From Rhodococcus sp. IEGM 1381 (GTDB lineage Bacteria; Actinomycetota; Actinomycetes; Mycobacteriales; Mycobacteriaceae): DNA of 64,000 nt. Positions 52,019 to 61,240 of this stretch are shown one piece after another. The notes under the pieces were generated by a model. It did not search any database, had not been told where the DNA came from, and saw nothing but the letters and a program-made list of their open reading frames with translations. Every line of letters begins with the position of its first letter. The first letter of the stretch is position 1. Location: contig NZ_JASHKQ010000001.1 in NCBI RefSeq assembly GCF_030056795.1, positions 868,001 to 932,000 on the forward strand, written 5' to 3'. A program made the translations under genes and the position numbers.

Positions 52019-52932
52019 GACAGTCGTGCGCGCCGCAGAACGCGCTCCGGGACTCGGCCGGTATCGCCTCGAATTCCGGCACGAAGACCACTGAGCGTCA
52101 AATAGATTCGCGCAAGTCGATGGTCACCGGCAACGAAGAGGCCACCGCGCGCCAATGAATCCTTCAGGACGGACACCATGCACCACAGGGGCTCGCTCCG
52201 CGCGTACCGCCGGTACACGGTCCATCGGTTTCGCATGATGTAGTAGTGCCGGAACGGCGCGTCACCGCGAAACTCGAGACGCCCCGACGACGATCGCAGA
52301 AGCAGCGAGATCGGCCACCGTGGAGACCACACCATGGGGCGGCCCATCTGGTGTTCCATCCGAGATCCTGGGATCACCAGCGCATGACCTCCGTTGGCTC
52401 GTGCCCGAAGATAGAACTCGGTCTCCACGCAGTCGATGAACAGCTCTTCCTCGAACAGACCGATCTTCTCGAACAGTGATCGGGTGATGATCATGCCCGA
52501 CTGAATCGGTTCGAATGCGAGGGTCAACCCCTTGTGCGCGAACCAGAAGGGGGCAACGAGGTCGTTGATGAGCGACGTCGAGAGCATGACGTCGGGCAGA
52601 CCGAGCGACCGCGCGAGTTCGAGGTGCGCGATGCCCTTCTCGACGTAGTCGTCGTCGAGCACCGTGTCCTGATCCAGCGTGAGCACGGCGTCGGCCCCGG
52701 TGTCGAGCGCATGCTGCACCCCGACGTTCAAGGCATGGGCGATCCCCTTGTTGGTTTCCGATTCGATGACGACGTAACCGAGTTCGCGGCAGTGATTCAA
52801 CACGGTGGAGACATCGCTCGGAGATCCGTCGTCGACGACGATGATCTCGTCCACCTGACGCGCCGCGACCTCGCAGGTGTCGAGTAGGGACTGTCCGGGT
52901 TCGAAAGCGGTGACCACTGCGGTGATGGTCAT
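52015..52932 (-). CDS. GT2 family glycosyltransferase, rhamnosyltransferase-like
   Basis: A 305-residue GT-A enzyme. It has AVVTAFEPGQSLLDT, the VVDDGSPSD donor site, TLDQDT (DxD-like), QSGMIITRSLFEKIG and DCVETEFYLRAR, a pattern common in rhamnosyltransferases of the RfbN/WsaF sort. The donor sugar cannot be read from sequence with certainty. The ATG overlaps the stop of the esterase gene (ATGA) and the end is coupled to the next glycosyltransferase. Confidence 0.85.
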   Translation of the reverse strand: MTITAVVTAFEPGQSLLDTCEVAARQVDEIIVVDDGSPSDVSTVLNHCRELGYVVIESETNKGIAHALNVGVQHALDTGADAVLTLDQDTVLDDDYVEKGIAHLELARSLGLPDVMLSTSLINDLVAPFWFAHKGLTLAFEPIQSGMIITRSLFEKIGLFEEELFIDCVETEFYLRARANGGHALVIPGSRMEHQMGRPMVWSPRWPISLLLRSSSGRLEFRGDAPFRHYYIMRNRWTVYRRYARSEPLWCMVSVLKDSLARGGLFVAGDHRLARIYLTLSGLRAGIRGDTGRVPERVLRRARLS

Positions 52933-53954
52933 TCGGTAACCCCGGCGCCGCCGAGCGCGTCGCGCAGTAGAGGCCAGGCGGAGTGAAGTTCGTCCTGCCA
53001 GTACAGCCAGGAGTGCGTCCCTACCGTTGGACGGTGGATGGTGGCCGGAATGCCGAGGGCCTCGAGACGTTCGGCCATCGAGTCGGTGCAGTACCGGGCG
53101 GCCGCCTCGATGGCTCCACCGACCACGATCTGTTCGTACAGGGGCGGCGATCCCGGACGGCGCGGTGCCTCCGGCGTGTCGTACGGACCGGCTAGCCCCG
53201 AGCCGCTGGAGATATAGATTGCCTTGCCTCGCAGCGCTTCTGCCCGTAGATAAGGATCACGCGCCACCCATTCCGGTCCGTTCCACGGGCCCCACATGTT
53301 GGTTGCGTCTGCGCCGGAAGCGATCTGGACGACCCCGCGAACGGCGGCCTGACCATCGAGGGTCGACGTGCGGGCGCAACCGCTGAGCGATGCGACTCCG
53401 ACGTAGCGTTCCGGCGTCGTGGCGGCGAGGTCGAGGACAGACGTCGCCGACATGGATATCCCGGCGATTGCGTTACGCCCTGTCGTGCTCAGTGCGGCGT
53501 CGATGACCTCGGGTAGTTCCTCGCTGAGGAACGTTCGCCATTTGGGCTGCCCGACAGCTGGATCCGGTGAAATCCAGTCGGTGTAGTACGAGCCGATGCC
53601 GGCGGAGGGGACGACAACGTTGACGTGCTGCGGCGCGAAGAACGCCTCTACGTCGGTTTGTGCGAGCCACGTTGCGCCATCCTCGCCGCCGCCCGCCCCG
53701 TTCAGCAGGTACAGCGTGGGCGCGGGTTCCGCGGAGTCCGGCCGCAGCACATCGAGCGGTATTTCGCGGTCCATGGACGGCGAGTAGACCGTCATCGACC
53801 AACGGTCTCCCGACACGTGATCGAAGGACGTCACCCTGGCTGCACCTTCTGTTTCGTCCGCGTACGCCACACCACCGGACGTCAGGGGCAGAAGTATCAG
53901 CGACGCCGCAAGAATTCCCCCCAGGGAACGCAGTCGCAGGGCGAAGGCATTCAT
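52929..53954 (-). CDS. Secreted antigen-85-like esterase / mycolyltransferase
   Basis: A 341-residue exported alpha/beta hydrolase. An N-terminal signal peptide (about 1-32, ending VAYA) is followed by YLLNGAGGGEDGATWLAQTDVEAFF and VVVPSAGIGSYYTDW, then the nucleophile elbow GISMSAT and a late GTHSWLYWQDELHSAWP with the catalytic His. These are the landmarks of antigen 85 and corynebacterial mycolyltransferases, which move mycoloyl groups between trehalose and arabinogalactan. The ATG at 53954 was preferred over a GTG at 53984 because the signal peptide begins there. It heads a coupled operon with two glycosyltransferases. Confidence 0.85.
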   Translation of the reverse strand: MNAFALRLRSLGGILAASLILLPLTSGGVAYADETEGAARVTSFDHVSGDRWSMTVYSPSMDREIPLDVLRPDSAEPAPTLYLLNGAGGGEDGATWLAQTDVEAFFAPQHVNVVVPSAGIGSYYTDWISPDPAVGQPKWRTFLSEELPEVIDAALSTTGRNAIAGISMSATSVLDLAATTPERYVGVASLSGCARTSTLDGQAAVRGVVQIASGADATNMWGPWNGPEWVARDPYLRAEALRGKAIYISSGSGLAGPYDTPEAPRRPGSPPLYEQIVVGGAIEAAARYCTDSMAERLEALGIPATIHRPTVGTHSWLYWQDELHSAWPLLRDALGGAGVTE

Positions 53955-54088
53955 GGTTGTGAGACTACCCAATGAAGCGCGCACAGCGCAGTGAACGGCA
54001 TCGGGCGATTCGAAGTCGCGGCGTCTCCCGATGTACGTTGTCGGGTCGGATCGCCCTCAGGTGAAACGCCGGACGGTTTTGCGAAGGC

Positions 54089-55948
54089 TCAGTGACTTTC
54101 TTCCAGTGCTTTGATCAGTGTCGCCGCATCGTACGGTCCGATGTGTCGGGTCAGGTTCTTGTCGCCGCGACCCAGGTAGAAGGTCGGGGTGCCGCCCACA
54201 TCGGAGGAGGTGGCGTCGAGTTCGTCGTCCTCGACGCGCACCACGTAGTCGCCGGTGCGGATGTCGTCCTCGAATCTGTCCATGTCGAGGCCGAGTTCAC
54301 GTGCGTAACCGTCGATGTCGTCGGGTTCGAGGGCGTCACTGTTACGGAACAACACGTCGGCCATCTCCCAGAACTTGCCCTGCGCTGCCGCGGCCTCGCT
54401 GGCGTAGGCCGCGTAGCGGGCATGGGGGTGATAGTCGTCCAGCGGGAGGTGGCGGTAGACGTACCGGAGGTCGTCACCGAAGTGCTTGCGTACCTCGGCG
54501 ACGCTGCCGGTTGCCTTGCTGCAGAACGGGCACTCGAAGTCGGCGTACTCCACGATGGTCAAAGGAGCGTCGACGGGACCACGGATGTGATCGCGCTTGG
54601 CGCTGACCGGACGCAGAATGCGCAGCGACGCTTCGGCTTTCGGTGGGTGAATCTTCGCGTCGATGCGGAACAGGATCCAGCCGAGCAGCGCGGCGATCAC
54701 CGAGGCCGCCAACACGCCGACGCGGGCCTCGTCGGCCAGTAACGGGTCGTCGAGCGCGAGGTCGATGATGAACAGCGAGATCGTGAATCCGATTCCGGAC
54801 ATCGCCGCACCGCCCGCGATGTGCGAGAGCGTCAGGCCCGGTGCCAGGGCGGAGGGCCGTAACTTGGCGAAAATGGCTGATGCGCCGGTGATTCCGCCGA
54901 GCTTGCCCAGGACGAGACCGGCGATGATGCCCCAGGTGAGCGTCGATGTCGATGCAGCCTTCAGGGTCTCGGAGCTCAGCACCACTCCGGCGTTGGCGAG
55001 TGCGAAGATCGGCACGATGATGAAAGCCGTGTACGGCTGATAGAGCCGCATCAGCCTCTCGTTGACCGAGACAGCTTGATCCAGGCCGAGTCTCGCTGCT
55101 CGTGCGTATTCGGGATTCGGTGATTGACGGAAGGCGCGGGTGAGGTCCGATGCTCGCTCCACCTCGGAGCGGCGCGGCGGGTAGACCGGAAGAATCAGCG
55201 CGATCATCACGCCGGCGAGAGTGGGGTGAACTCCCGACTCGTACATCGCGACCCACGTGAACAGTGCGACGACGAAGTATCCGACACCGCGCCACACCTC
55301 GAGCCGACGCAGTAGGAAGATCAGCCCGAGCCCGATGAACGCCAACACCAACGGCACCACATCGAGATCGTCGGTGTAGAAGAACGCGATGATCGCCAGC
55401 GCGCCCACGTCGTCGGCTACCGCGAGCGTGAGCAGAAAGATCCGCAACCGCGCGGCCTTCTTCGGGCCGAGGACGGCGAGTGCCCCGAGCAGGAACGCGG
55501 TGTCGGTGGAAATGACGACACCCCACGCCTGCGCTGCGGGGCCGGAGGGGTTGAAGGCGAGGAACAGCAGCGCGGGTGCGGCCAGGCCGGCGAGTGCAGC
55601 CACGATCGGGATGGCGGCGCGTGATCGGTCGGTGAGCTCACCCATCGCGAACTCGCGCTTGACCTCGAGACCGACGACGAAGAAGAACAGCGCCATGAGC
55701 CCGTCGTTGACCCAGTGGGCCAGATCGAGAGAGATGCCGTGCTCGCCGACGGTGACCGAGAGCTCTGTGTGCCAAAACGATTGATACGTCTCACCCAGGG
55801 GTGAGTTCGCCCAGATCAGGGCGATCAGGGTGGCGGCCAATAGGAAGCCTGCCGCCAAGGTCTCGCTGTTTCTCTCGCCGCGAGCCCGCGAGATCCGTTC
55901 GACGAAGCGTGCCATCGGCCGGTTCGTCGGCGTGATCTGATCTGCCAT
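54089..55948 (-). CDS. nhaA: NhaA Na+/H+ antiporter fused to a DsbA/thioredoxin-like domain
   Basis: A 619-residue fusion. Residues about 20-420 form an NhaA antiporter with STDTAFLLG and the ion-binding aspartate pair in [10 protein letters not shown], in 11-12 membrane helices. After a linker, residues about 440-615 make a DsbA-like thioredoxin domain with the CPFC redox motif (Cys473 and Cys476) and a cis-proline GGTPTFYLG. The antiporter exchanges sodium for protons. The thioredoxin part could reduce or sense. Fusions of this kind are known in actinobacteria. The ATG at 55948 was chosen because MADQITP begins the usual N-terminus; an upstream frame adds unlikely sequence. Confidence 0.9.
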   Translation of the reverse strand: MADQITPTNRPMARFVERISRARGERNSETLAAGFLLAATLIALIWANSPLGETYQSFWHTELSVTVGEHGISLDLAHWVNDGLMALFFFVVGLEVKREFAMGELTDRSRAAIPIVAALAGLAAPALLFLAFNPSGPAAQAWGVVISTDTAFLLGALAVLGPKKAARLRIFLLTLAVADDVGALAIIAFFYTDDLDVVPLVLAFIGLGLIFLLRRLEVWRGVGYFVVALFTWVAMYESGVHPTLAGVMIALILPVYPPRRSEVERASDLTRAFRQSPNPEYARAARLGLDQAVSVNERLMRLYQPYTAFIIVPIFALANAGVVLSSETLKAASTSTLTWGIIAGLVLGKLGGITGASAIFAKLRPSALAPGLTLSHIAGGAAMSGIGFTISLFIIDLALDDPLLADEARVGVLAASVIAALLGWILFRIDAKIHPPKAEASLRILRPVSAKRDHIRGPVDAPLTIVEYADFECPFCSKATGSVAEVRKHFGDDLRYVYRHLPLDDYHPHARYAAYASEAAAAQGKFWEMADVLFRNSDALEPDDIDGYARELGLDMDRFEDDIRTGDYVVRVEDDELDATSSDVGGTPTFYLGRGDKNLTRHIGPYDAATLIKALEESH

Positions 55949-56158
55949 CTGCAGTCCGAGTCCTTCTTCGAGGAGTGTTGTGAAGCAGTCTGTACCAACA
56001 CCACCATCGGCGCTTTCCTTCCATGCACTCGAGTAGGGTTGTCGGGCCGCGGGCCCGAAGCGCCGGGAGAGATATGCACGACATATTCGGGAAAAGGCAT
56101 TAGTCCGCGGACAAACGGGAATACGAGCCCGACTCACCCCTGCCACGAAGGAACATCC

Positions 56159-57184
56159 ATGCGTGATTTCATCTGCCGCAAATGCGGACAGAAGCTGTCG
56201 TTCGAGAACTCACTGTGTCTGAGCTGCTCGAGCGCACTCGGCTTCCATCTGCCGAGCAGGGCGCTGCTGGTGCTCCCGGACAAGGCCGACGACGGCGTCG
56301 CCGAAGCCGAGGTGGACGGTGCCATCTGGAAGACGTGCGCCAACCTCAACACCGCGCGCTGCAATTGGCTGGTCGACGCATCCGATTCCGACGACCTCTG
56401 CCTGTCCTGCCGGCTGACGCGGACTCGTCCGGCCAACGACGACCTGGACGCGATGGCGGCCTACGCGGACGCGGAGACGAACAAGCGTCGCGTCATCCTC
56501 GAGCTCACCGAGCTGGGCCTGCCGATCGTCGGCCGGGACGAGGACGCGTCGACAGGTCTGATGTTCGATCTGCTCTCGAGCGCCAACCAACAGGTAATGA
56601 CCGGGCACGACAACGGTCTGATCACCCTCGACCTCGCCGAGGGCGACGACGTGCACCGCGAGCAGCTCCGCGTGGAGATGTCGGAGCCCTACCGCACGCT
56701 GGTCGGGCACTTCCGTCACGAGATCGGCCACTACTACCAGATGGTGCTGGTCGGAAACGGCGAACACCGCGCGGCGTTCGAGGAACTGTTCGGCGATCCG
56801 GATTCGAGCTACCAGGATGCACTCGATCGCCACTACAGCGAAGGTGCACCGGAGGGCTGGGAAGACACCTACGTCTCGTCCTACGCCACCATGCACCCCG
56901 CCGAGGACTGGGCCGAGACCTTCGCCCACTACCTGCACATCCGCGACACCCTCGACACGGCCGCGGCTTTCGGGATGGCACCGGCCGGATCCACCCTCGA
57001 AAGTCCGTTGCCCGGCGAGGTCGGCTTCGATCAGATCATCGAGTGGTGGCTGCCGTTGTCGTGGGCACTGAATCAGATCAACCGCTCGATGGGCCACCAG
57101 GACCTCTACCCGTTCGTGCTGCCGCCGACCGTGGTGAAGAAGATCGGATACGTTCACTCCCTGATTGCACCCAGCACACTCTGA
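56159..57184 (+). CDS. Putative zinc-binding metallopeptidase with N-terminal zinc ribbon
   Basis: A 341-residue protein. A zinc ribbon opens it (Cys6, Cys9, Cys20, Cys23) and a second Cys cluster lies around 60-84 ([19 protein letters not shown]). The peptidase motif is HEIGHYY at His187-His191, with a downstream [14 protein letters not shown] that can supply the third metal ligand. It matches the putative zinc-binding metallopeptidase family (Peptidase_Mx, from memory), with no known substrate. The ATG follows GAAGGA. No signal peptide, so it is probably cytosolic. Confidence 0.85.
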   Translation: MRDFICRKCGQKLSFENSLCLSCSSALGFHLPSRALLVLPDKADDGVAEAEVDGAIWKTCANLNTARCNWLVDASDSDDLCLSCRLTRTRPANDDLDAMAAYADAETNKRRVILELTELGLPIVGRDEDASTGLMFDLLSSANQQVMTGHDNGLITLDLAEGDDVHREQLRVEMSEPYRTLVGHFRHEIGHYYQMVLVGNGEHRAAFEELFGDPDSSYQDALDRHYSEGAPEGWEDTYVSSYATMHPAEDWAETFAHYLHIRDTLDTAAAFGMAPAGSTLESPLPGEVGFDQIIEWWLPLSWALNQINRSMGHQDLYPFVLPPTVVKKIGYVHSLIAPSTL

Positions 57185-57217
57185 TGCTCCGCTAACGGTT
57201 CTTGAGCTTCGCCGCCT

Positions 57218-57265
57218 GGGGCGTATCCTGTGTTGTCGGCATGCCGCCGACACCGGGTACGCCCC
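57218..57265 (+). repeat. Strong compound hairpin before the ANTAR gene
   Basis: GGGGCGTA (57218-57225) pairs with TACGCCCC (57258-57265), and inside it TGTCGGC (57234-57240) pairs with GCCGACA (57246-57252) around a 5-nt loop. It lies 33 bases after the metallopeptidase stop and 36 bases before the GAF-ANTAR start. It may be the terminator of the first gene or a leader structure of the second. Confidence 0.65.
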
Positions 57266-57300
57266 GTGCAGTAGCGGGCAGAGTGCAGCAGTAGGACGAG

Positions 57301-58041
57301 GTGACCACCATCAGCGAGCAGACACTGAACGCGTCGGGCGCGATCCCGCGGGTTACCGACTTCCAGCTGAGTCGACGGCTGGCCGAGGTGGCCGAGAAGC
57401 TGCGGCGTCAGCATTCGGATCCCGATCGGGTTCTGGCCGTCATCACCGAGTCGGCGGTCGCCAATGTCCCGTCTGCGGAGTTCGCGTCCATCACCACCGT
57501 GCTGCAGGGCAAGTTCGTGCACAGTGCTGCGCTGTCGGGTGAGCCTGCCGGCCACTGCGACAAGATTCAGGAGCAACTGGGCGAGGGCCCGTGCCTCGAA
57601 TCGGCCGTCGAACAGAAGACCATCAGAATCGACGACATGGACAGCGACACCCGCTGGCCACTGTTCGCAGACGCCGCGTCCGCGCTCGGGGTCAAGAGCA
57701 TGATCTGCTTCCAGCTCTACGTCGAGGGAATCAACTTCGGCGCTCTGAACTTGCATTCCACCCGCACGAACGCGTTCTCGGAGGAGGCCGAATCCATCGG
57801 CTCACTGTTCGCTGCCCATGCCGCCATCGCGTTCTCCACCGCACGCGAGGAGCAGCAGATCCGGGCCGCGTTGACGAGCCGAGACCTGATCGGTCAGGCC
57901 AAGGGCATGTTGATGGAGCGGTACAACCTGAACTCGCAGGCAGCATTCGCGTTGTTGGCCAAGCTTTCTCAGGACACCAACGTCAAACTCGCCGACCTCG
58001 CCGAACAGCTTGTGATCGACGCGGCGAAGTCGACCGACTGA
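57301..58041 (+). CDS. GAF-ANTAR domain regulator
   Basis: A 246-residue protein with a GAF sensor domain (about 30-165, including GEGPCLESAVEQKTIRIDDM) and a C-terminal ANTAR RNA-binding domain (about 172-232, with RDLIGQAKGMLMERYNLNSQAAFALL). ANTAR proteins act by binding paired hexaloop hairpins in leader RNAs to prevent termination. The GAF ligand is unknown. The start is a GTG at 57301 preceded by AGGACGAG. Convergent with the methyltransferase gene, 26 bases apart. Confidence 0.9.
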   Translation: MTTISEQTLNASGAIPRVTDFQLSRRLAEVAEKLRRQHSDPDRVLAVITESAVANVPSAEFASITTVLQGKFVHSAALSGEPAGHCDKIQEQLGEGPCLESAVEQKTIRIDDMDSDTRWPLFADAASALGVKSMICFQLYVEGINFGALNLHSTRTNAFSEEAESIGSLFAAHAAIAFSTAREEQQIRAALTSRDLIGQAKGMLMERYNLNSQAAFALLAKLSQDTNVKLADLAEQLVIDAAKSTD

Positions 58042-58067
58042 GCCCCACCAGTAGAGATCGAGCGCAG

Positions 58068-58715
58068 TCAGCGCACGTCGAGGCCGTCCGTACTCGCGAC
58101 CGACACCGCCGGACCGTCCGAGACGACGAAGACTTCGATTCGGACGTCCTCGTCCAGGTAGCGGCTGAGCAGAGCCAATCCTGGTGTTGCGGCGATGATC
58201 TCGTGTACTCGATCGCCCGAGATCGGATAGTCGTCCACATCGTGACGCCAGTGCGCTGCCACCAGCGTGCCGCCGGTCTCCAGATGCTCGACGACGCGAT
58301 TCATGGCCGACGCCAGATCGGCGGCATCGAGGTAGTACCCGACCTCGCTGACGACGACCAGATCGAAGGTCTCCTTCGCGTCGGGCAGGGCCGACCAGTC
58401 GTCCGTCAGAGACCACAGCGCGAATTCCACTGCAGCAGAATCCTGTACGCGAGCCCGAGCAGAGTCGAGGGCGCTCTGCACCACGTCGGTCGAGACCACG
58501 TGCTCGCACCGTGCGGCCAACTGTTCGGTGAGTACACCGATCGAACAACCGGGCTCCAATGCCCGCCGGTACTGCGGCTTGGGTAGCGAGGCCATGGTCA
58601 ACGCGTACTTGCGCCGCTCGTACCACTTGCTGTCGAGCATGAACGGATCATCCTTTGCCGCATAGACATTGCGGAAGTACTCGGCGCTCAGGCTCGTTCG
58701 AGAATCCTGGCTCAT
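58068..58715 (-). CDS. NodS-like SAM-dependent methyltransferase
   Basis: A 215-residue class I methyltransferase. Motif I is ALEPGCSIGVLTEQLA, with the acidic end of beta2 in VSTDVV, motif III-like FDLVVVSEVGYYLDAADL and a late HWRHDVDDYP. The family resembles NodS, which N-methylates the deacetylated end sugar of Nod factors; here the PIG-L deacetylase directly upstream (ATGA overlap) makes a free amine a plausible target. It is last of a coupled four-gene operon starting at 61178. The acceptor is inferred. Confidence 0.85.
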   Translation of the reverse strand: MSQDSRTSLSAEYFRNVYAAKDDPFMLDSKWYERRKYALTMASLPKPQYRRALEPGCSIGVLTEQLAARCEHVVSTDVVQSALDSARARVQDSAAVEFALWSLTDDWSALPDAKETFDLVVVSEVGYYLDAADLASAMNRVVEHLETGGTLVAAHWRHDVDDYPISGDRVHEIIAATPGLALLSRYLDEDVRIEVFVVSDGPAVSVASTDGLDVR

Positions 58716-59461
58716 GCGAACACCACCTCGAACTGTCGCCGGTAGCGGGCCAGGATATGCGGCGGCAAGACGGCTCGATCCGCGGGGTGATCGGACAGGG
58801 GCCGGATCTGAGAGTCGAACTGCTCGATGGATGCCCGTTTGGCCTCGAGGGTGTGCGGTGGAAGATCGATCCGGCGACACCGTGTCCACGGGACCGCAGG
58901 ATGCTCCGGAGTTGCCCAGTGCCACATCCAGATCGGGTATTCCACCACCGGTATTCCGACCGCGTTCGCCGCGGTGAGGCACGCTCTCGCGGTGGCTTCG
59001 TGATCGGGATGGCCGTCCCCACGCCACGGCGTCAGGCACCAGGTACCCGGGGTGGCGTCGAGCAGCGGCATCAACGCGTCGGCCACTGCACTTTCGTGGT
59101 GCTCGACGGCACCGTCGGTGATCTGCAATCGCGTCGGAGAGTGGTCGATTCCCAGCTCGGCGAGCGCACGTTCGGACTCGATGGGGCGTCGTGCACGCAG
59201 GTCCTCCGCTGTCACCGTCGGGGATCCGGGATGTGAGCCGTCGCCGTCGGTCACCGCGACCACCCGCACGTCGACGCCTGCCGCGGCCGCCAACGACAGC
59301 AATCCACCGACACCGAGAATTTCGTCGTCCGGGTGTGGGGCGACGACGACCATGGTGACGACGTCATTCCACTCGAGGCCGGGGACGGACCAATCGGCCG
59401 TCATCCAGTCCGATTCTGCGGTGCCGACATCGACTTCCGAGTCGAAGGCGTTCTCTACCAT
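58712..59461 (-). CDS. PIG-L (LmbE-like) family deacetylase
   Basis: A 249-residue zinc-dependent N-deacetylase. The metal motif is APHPDDE (about 42-48) and a second site HPDHEATARA gives the third ligand. PIG-L relatives remove acetyl from GlcNAc-type sugars, as MshB does in mycothiol synthesis. The ATG at 59461 lies inside the end of the acyl-CoA-dehydrogenase-like gene (7-base overlap) and its stop overlaps the methyltransferase start. Fusions of PIG-L and SAM methyltransferase domains are known in databases, supporting joint action. Confidence 0.88.
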   Translation of the reverse strand: MVENAFDSEVDVGTAESDWMTADWSVPGLEWNDVVTMVVVAPHPDDEILGVGGLLSLAAAAGVDVRVVAVTDGDGSHPGSPTVTAEDLRARRPIESERALAELGIDHSPTRLQITDGAVEHHESAVADALMPLLDATPGTWCLTPWRGDGHPDHEATARACLTAANAVGIPVVEYPIWMWHWATPEHPAVPWTRCRRIDLPPHTLEAKRASIEQFDSQIRPLSDHPADRAVLPPHILARYRRQFEVVFA

Positions 59462-60450
59462 GGGTTGTCTTCCTCGGCGATGTCGCGGCCGAGGGCTTCG
59501 AGGTCGCGCTCGGCGTGGCTCTGCCGCAGGTAGACGGTGAGGTCGGCGACGCGTCCGGCATGCTCTGCATCGCTGCACAGGGGGCCGGCACCGAGAGCCC
59601 GACCGACGCGGTCGATGCACTGCGTGGCCGCATCCTCGACGACAGCGCGTACGATCCGCGCCCGCGTTCGAGCGCGACCGGAGCGGTCGAACGGATCTGC
59701 GTCCACCTCGGCCGCCGCGGTGGTCAGCGCACTCGATGCCGCGCCGAGTGCTGCCGCGATGGCACCGAGATGGGCCGCGCGATGTGGATCCGGCCGCTCT
59801 CGCACGGCAGCGTGCAGGGTATCCGCGACAGCGCACGCGCTGCCGAACCATGCCGCCGAAACTCCGATCGCCCCGTGCCAGAATCCCGGCCGAGTCAGGT
59901 AGTCGGTCGGACCTCCGACGGTGACGGCGGGGACGGCATCGAATGCAACCGAACCCGAATCGCTCTCGCTCATGCCCACGGCATGCCATGTGTTCGGTAC
60001 CGGGGCGACGCCCTCATGGGTCAGATCGACGGCGAACAACCGGGGACTTCCGTCCACGCGGGCGGTCACCAGAGCATGCGTACACAGCGATGCGCCGGAG
60101 CACCAGGGCTTGGTTCCGGTCAGAACCCAGCCCGAATCCTGTTGGACCGCTTCGAGAATCGGTGCCGGCGGTTCCGCTGCCCACACTCCCCAGATCTGCC
60201 CGCGCTCCGGCGTCGGGCCGTCGAGTTCGTGCAAGATCGCGATCGCATCGGTGTGCGCCTCCGACCATCTGCCGAGAACGGTGTTGTGCCGACTGAGGGC
60301 GGCGAGCGATTGCCATCGCAGGTCTGTGTAGCCCGAGCCGGGTAGGGCCAGGTCGAGACGCCCGTCGGCCTCGAAAGCCAGGAAGGCGGCGCGCAGCCCC
60401 GTGTTCTGTTTCGGGGGGTCGATCGATGTGCGGAATTCGGTGTCGATCAT
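59455..60450 (-). CDS. Acyl-CoA dehydrogenase-like flavoprotein
   Basis: A 331-residue member of the acyl-CoA dehydrogenase superfamily. The middle beta domain shows IWGVWAAEPP and GTKPWCSGASLCTHALVTA, and the C-terminal helical bundle includes VDRVGRALGAGPLC-like IDRVGRALGAGPLC. It is about 50 residues shorter than typical enzymes, mainly at the N-terminus, and the catalytic glutamate cannot be placed with certainty. Within this cassette it may oxidise an amine- or acyl-bearing glycoconjugate rather than a fatty acyl-CoA. The ATG at 60450 overlaps the glycosyltransferase stop (ATGA). Confidence 0.82.
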   Translation of the reverse strand: MIDTEFRTSIDPPKQNTGLRAAFLAFEADGRLDLALPGSGYTDLRWQSLAALSRHNTVLGRWSEAHTDAIAILHELDGPTPERGQIWGVWAAEPPAPILEAVQQDSGWVLTGTKPWCSGASLCTHALVTARVDGSPRLFAVDLTHEGVAPVPNTWHAVGMSESDSGSVAFDAVPAVTVGGPTDYLTRPGFWHGAIGVSAAWFGSACAVADTLHAAVRERPDPHRAAHLGAIAAALGAASSALTTAAAEVDADPFDRSGRARTRARIVRAVVEDAATQCIDRVGRALGAGPLCSDAEHAGRVADLTVYLRQSHAERDLEALGRDIAEEDNPW

Positions 60451-61178
60451 GCGGAAGGCTCCAGAGAACGTAGGAATTCGGCCATACCTTCGGGCGCTCT
60501 GCCTCGGAGTCGTCCCGACGTGGTGACCGAGATGTCGCACACCCGACGGCACGCGATGCCGCCGAGCTCGAGGCGTCGGACCAGGTCGTGATCCTCGCCG
60601 GTGGCCAGCGGCGCGAATCCGCCGACGGAGAGGTAATCCGTCGCTCGGATACCGAGATTGGCGCCGTGTACGTGTGGATGGCCGAGTTCGTGTCGGTAGT
60701 GCGCGTCGTAGGTCGATCGCAGCCGTACGTCTTCTCCGACGCGGCCCTCGAACTCGACGGACACCGTTCCCGCCACCGCCCGAGCGCCGTCGGTGGCGTG
60801 CCGAAGATGGCCGAGTAACCAGTCCTCGCCCACCCGGGTGTCGGCGTCGGTGGTGGCGAACCAGGTCGTGGCTGCGAGTTCTGAAGTGTGGTTCGAGAAT
60901 CCGGCTGCCCGGGCTGCTCCGACGTTGCGGTGTTCGACTGTCACGGTCGACACCGATGGGTGACGGGCGGCGATCGAGGCGGACTCGTCGGTGCACGCAT
61001 CGAGCACGACGATCGTCGATACGGTCACCGGGGCCACCTCGACGACGCGACGCTCTGCCCGCGACAGTGCCGTCAGGCAGGCGTCGAGCAGATCCTGTTC
61101 GTTGTGCGCTGGTACGACGACGACGATGTGACAGACGGGGGTACGGCTGGGGATACGGGGAGAAACTTCGACGACCAC
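60447..61178 (-). CDS. GT2 family glycosyltransferase, first gene of four-gene cassette
   Basis: A 243-residue GT-A glycosyltransferase with VVVVPAHNEQ, VVLDACTD as donor site, TTDADTRVG (DxD) and a short C-terminal GEDHDLVRRLE catalytic loop. There is no membrane segment, so it is soluble. The GTG at 61178 follows AAGGGTGG. A structured inverted repeat lies just upstream at 61192-61240. It opens the coupled operon of acyl-CoA-dehydrogenase-like, PIG-L deacetylase and methyltransferase genes. Confidence 0.87.
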   Translation of the reverse strand: MVVEVSPRIPSRTPVCHIVVVVPAHNEQDLLDACLTALSRAERRVVEVAPVTVSTIVVLDACTDESASIAARHPSVSTVTVEHRNVGAARAAGFSNHTSELAATTWFATTDADTRVGEDWLLGHLRHATDGARAVAGTVSVEFEGRVGEDVRLRSTYDAHYRHELGHPHVHGANLGIRATDYLSVGGFAPLATGEDHDLVRRLELGGIACRRVCDISVTTSGRLRGRAPEGMAEFLRSLEPSA

Positions 61179-61191
61179 GGTCCACCCTTTT

Positions 61192-61240
61192 CAGACACCG
61201 GACTCAGGACAGTCCGCGAACGGGAAACCGCCGGTGTCTG
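61192..61240. promoter_or_regulatory. Possible three-way-junction RNA element
   Basis: Perfect 10-bp outer arms CAGACACCGG (61192-61201) and CCGGTGTCTG (61231-61240) enclose two smaller stems: ACT-CAGGAC-AGT (61202-61213) and CGG-GAAA-CCG (61221-61230), the latter with a GNRA tetraloop on the plus strand. It lies 14 bases upstream of the glycosyltransferase start (minus) and 236 bases upstream of the L,D-transpeptidase (plus). Strand and function are undecided; I do not match it to a known riboswitch. Confidence 0.45.
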
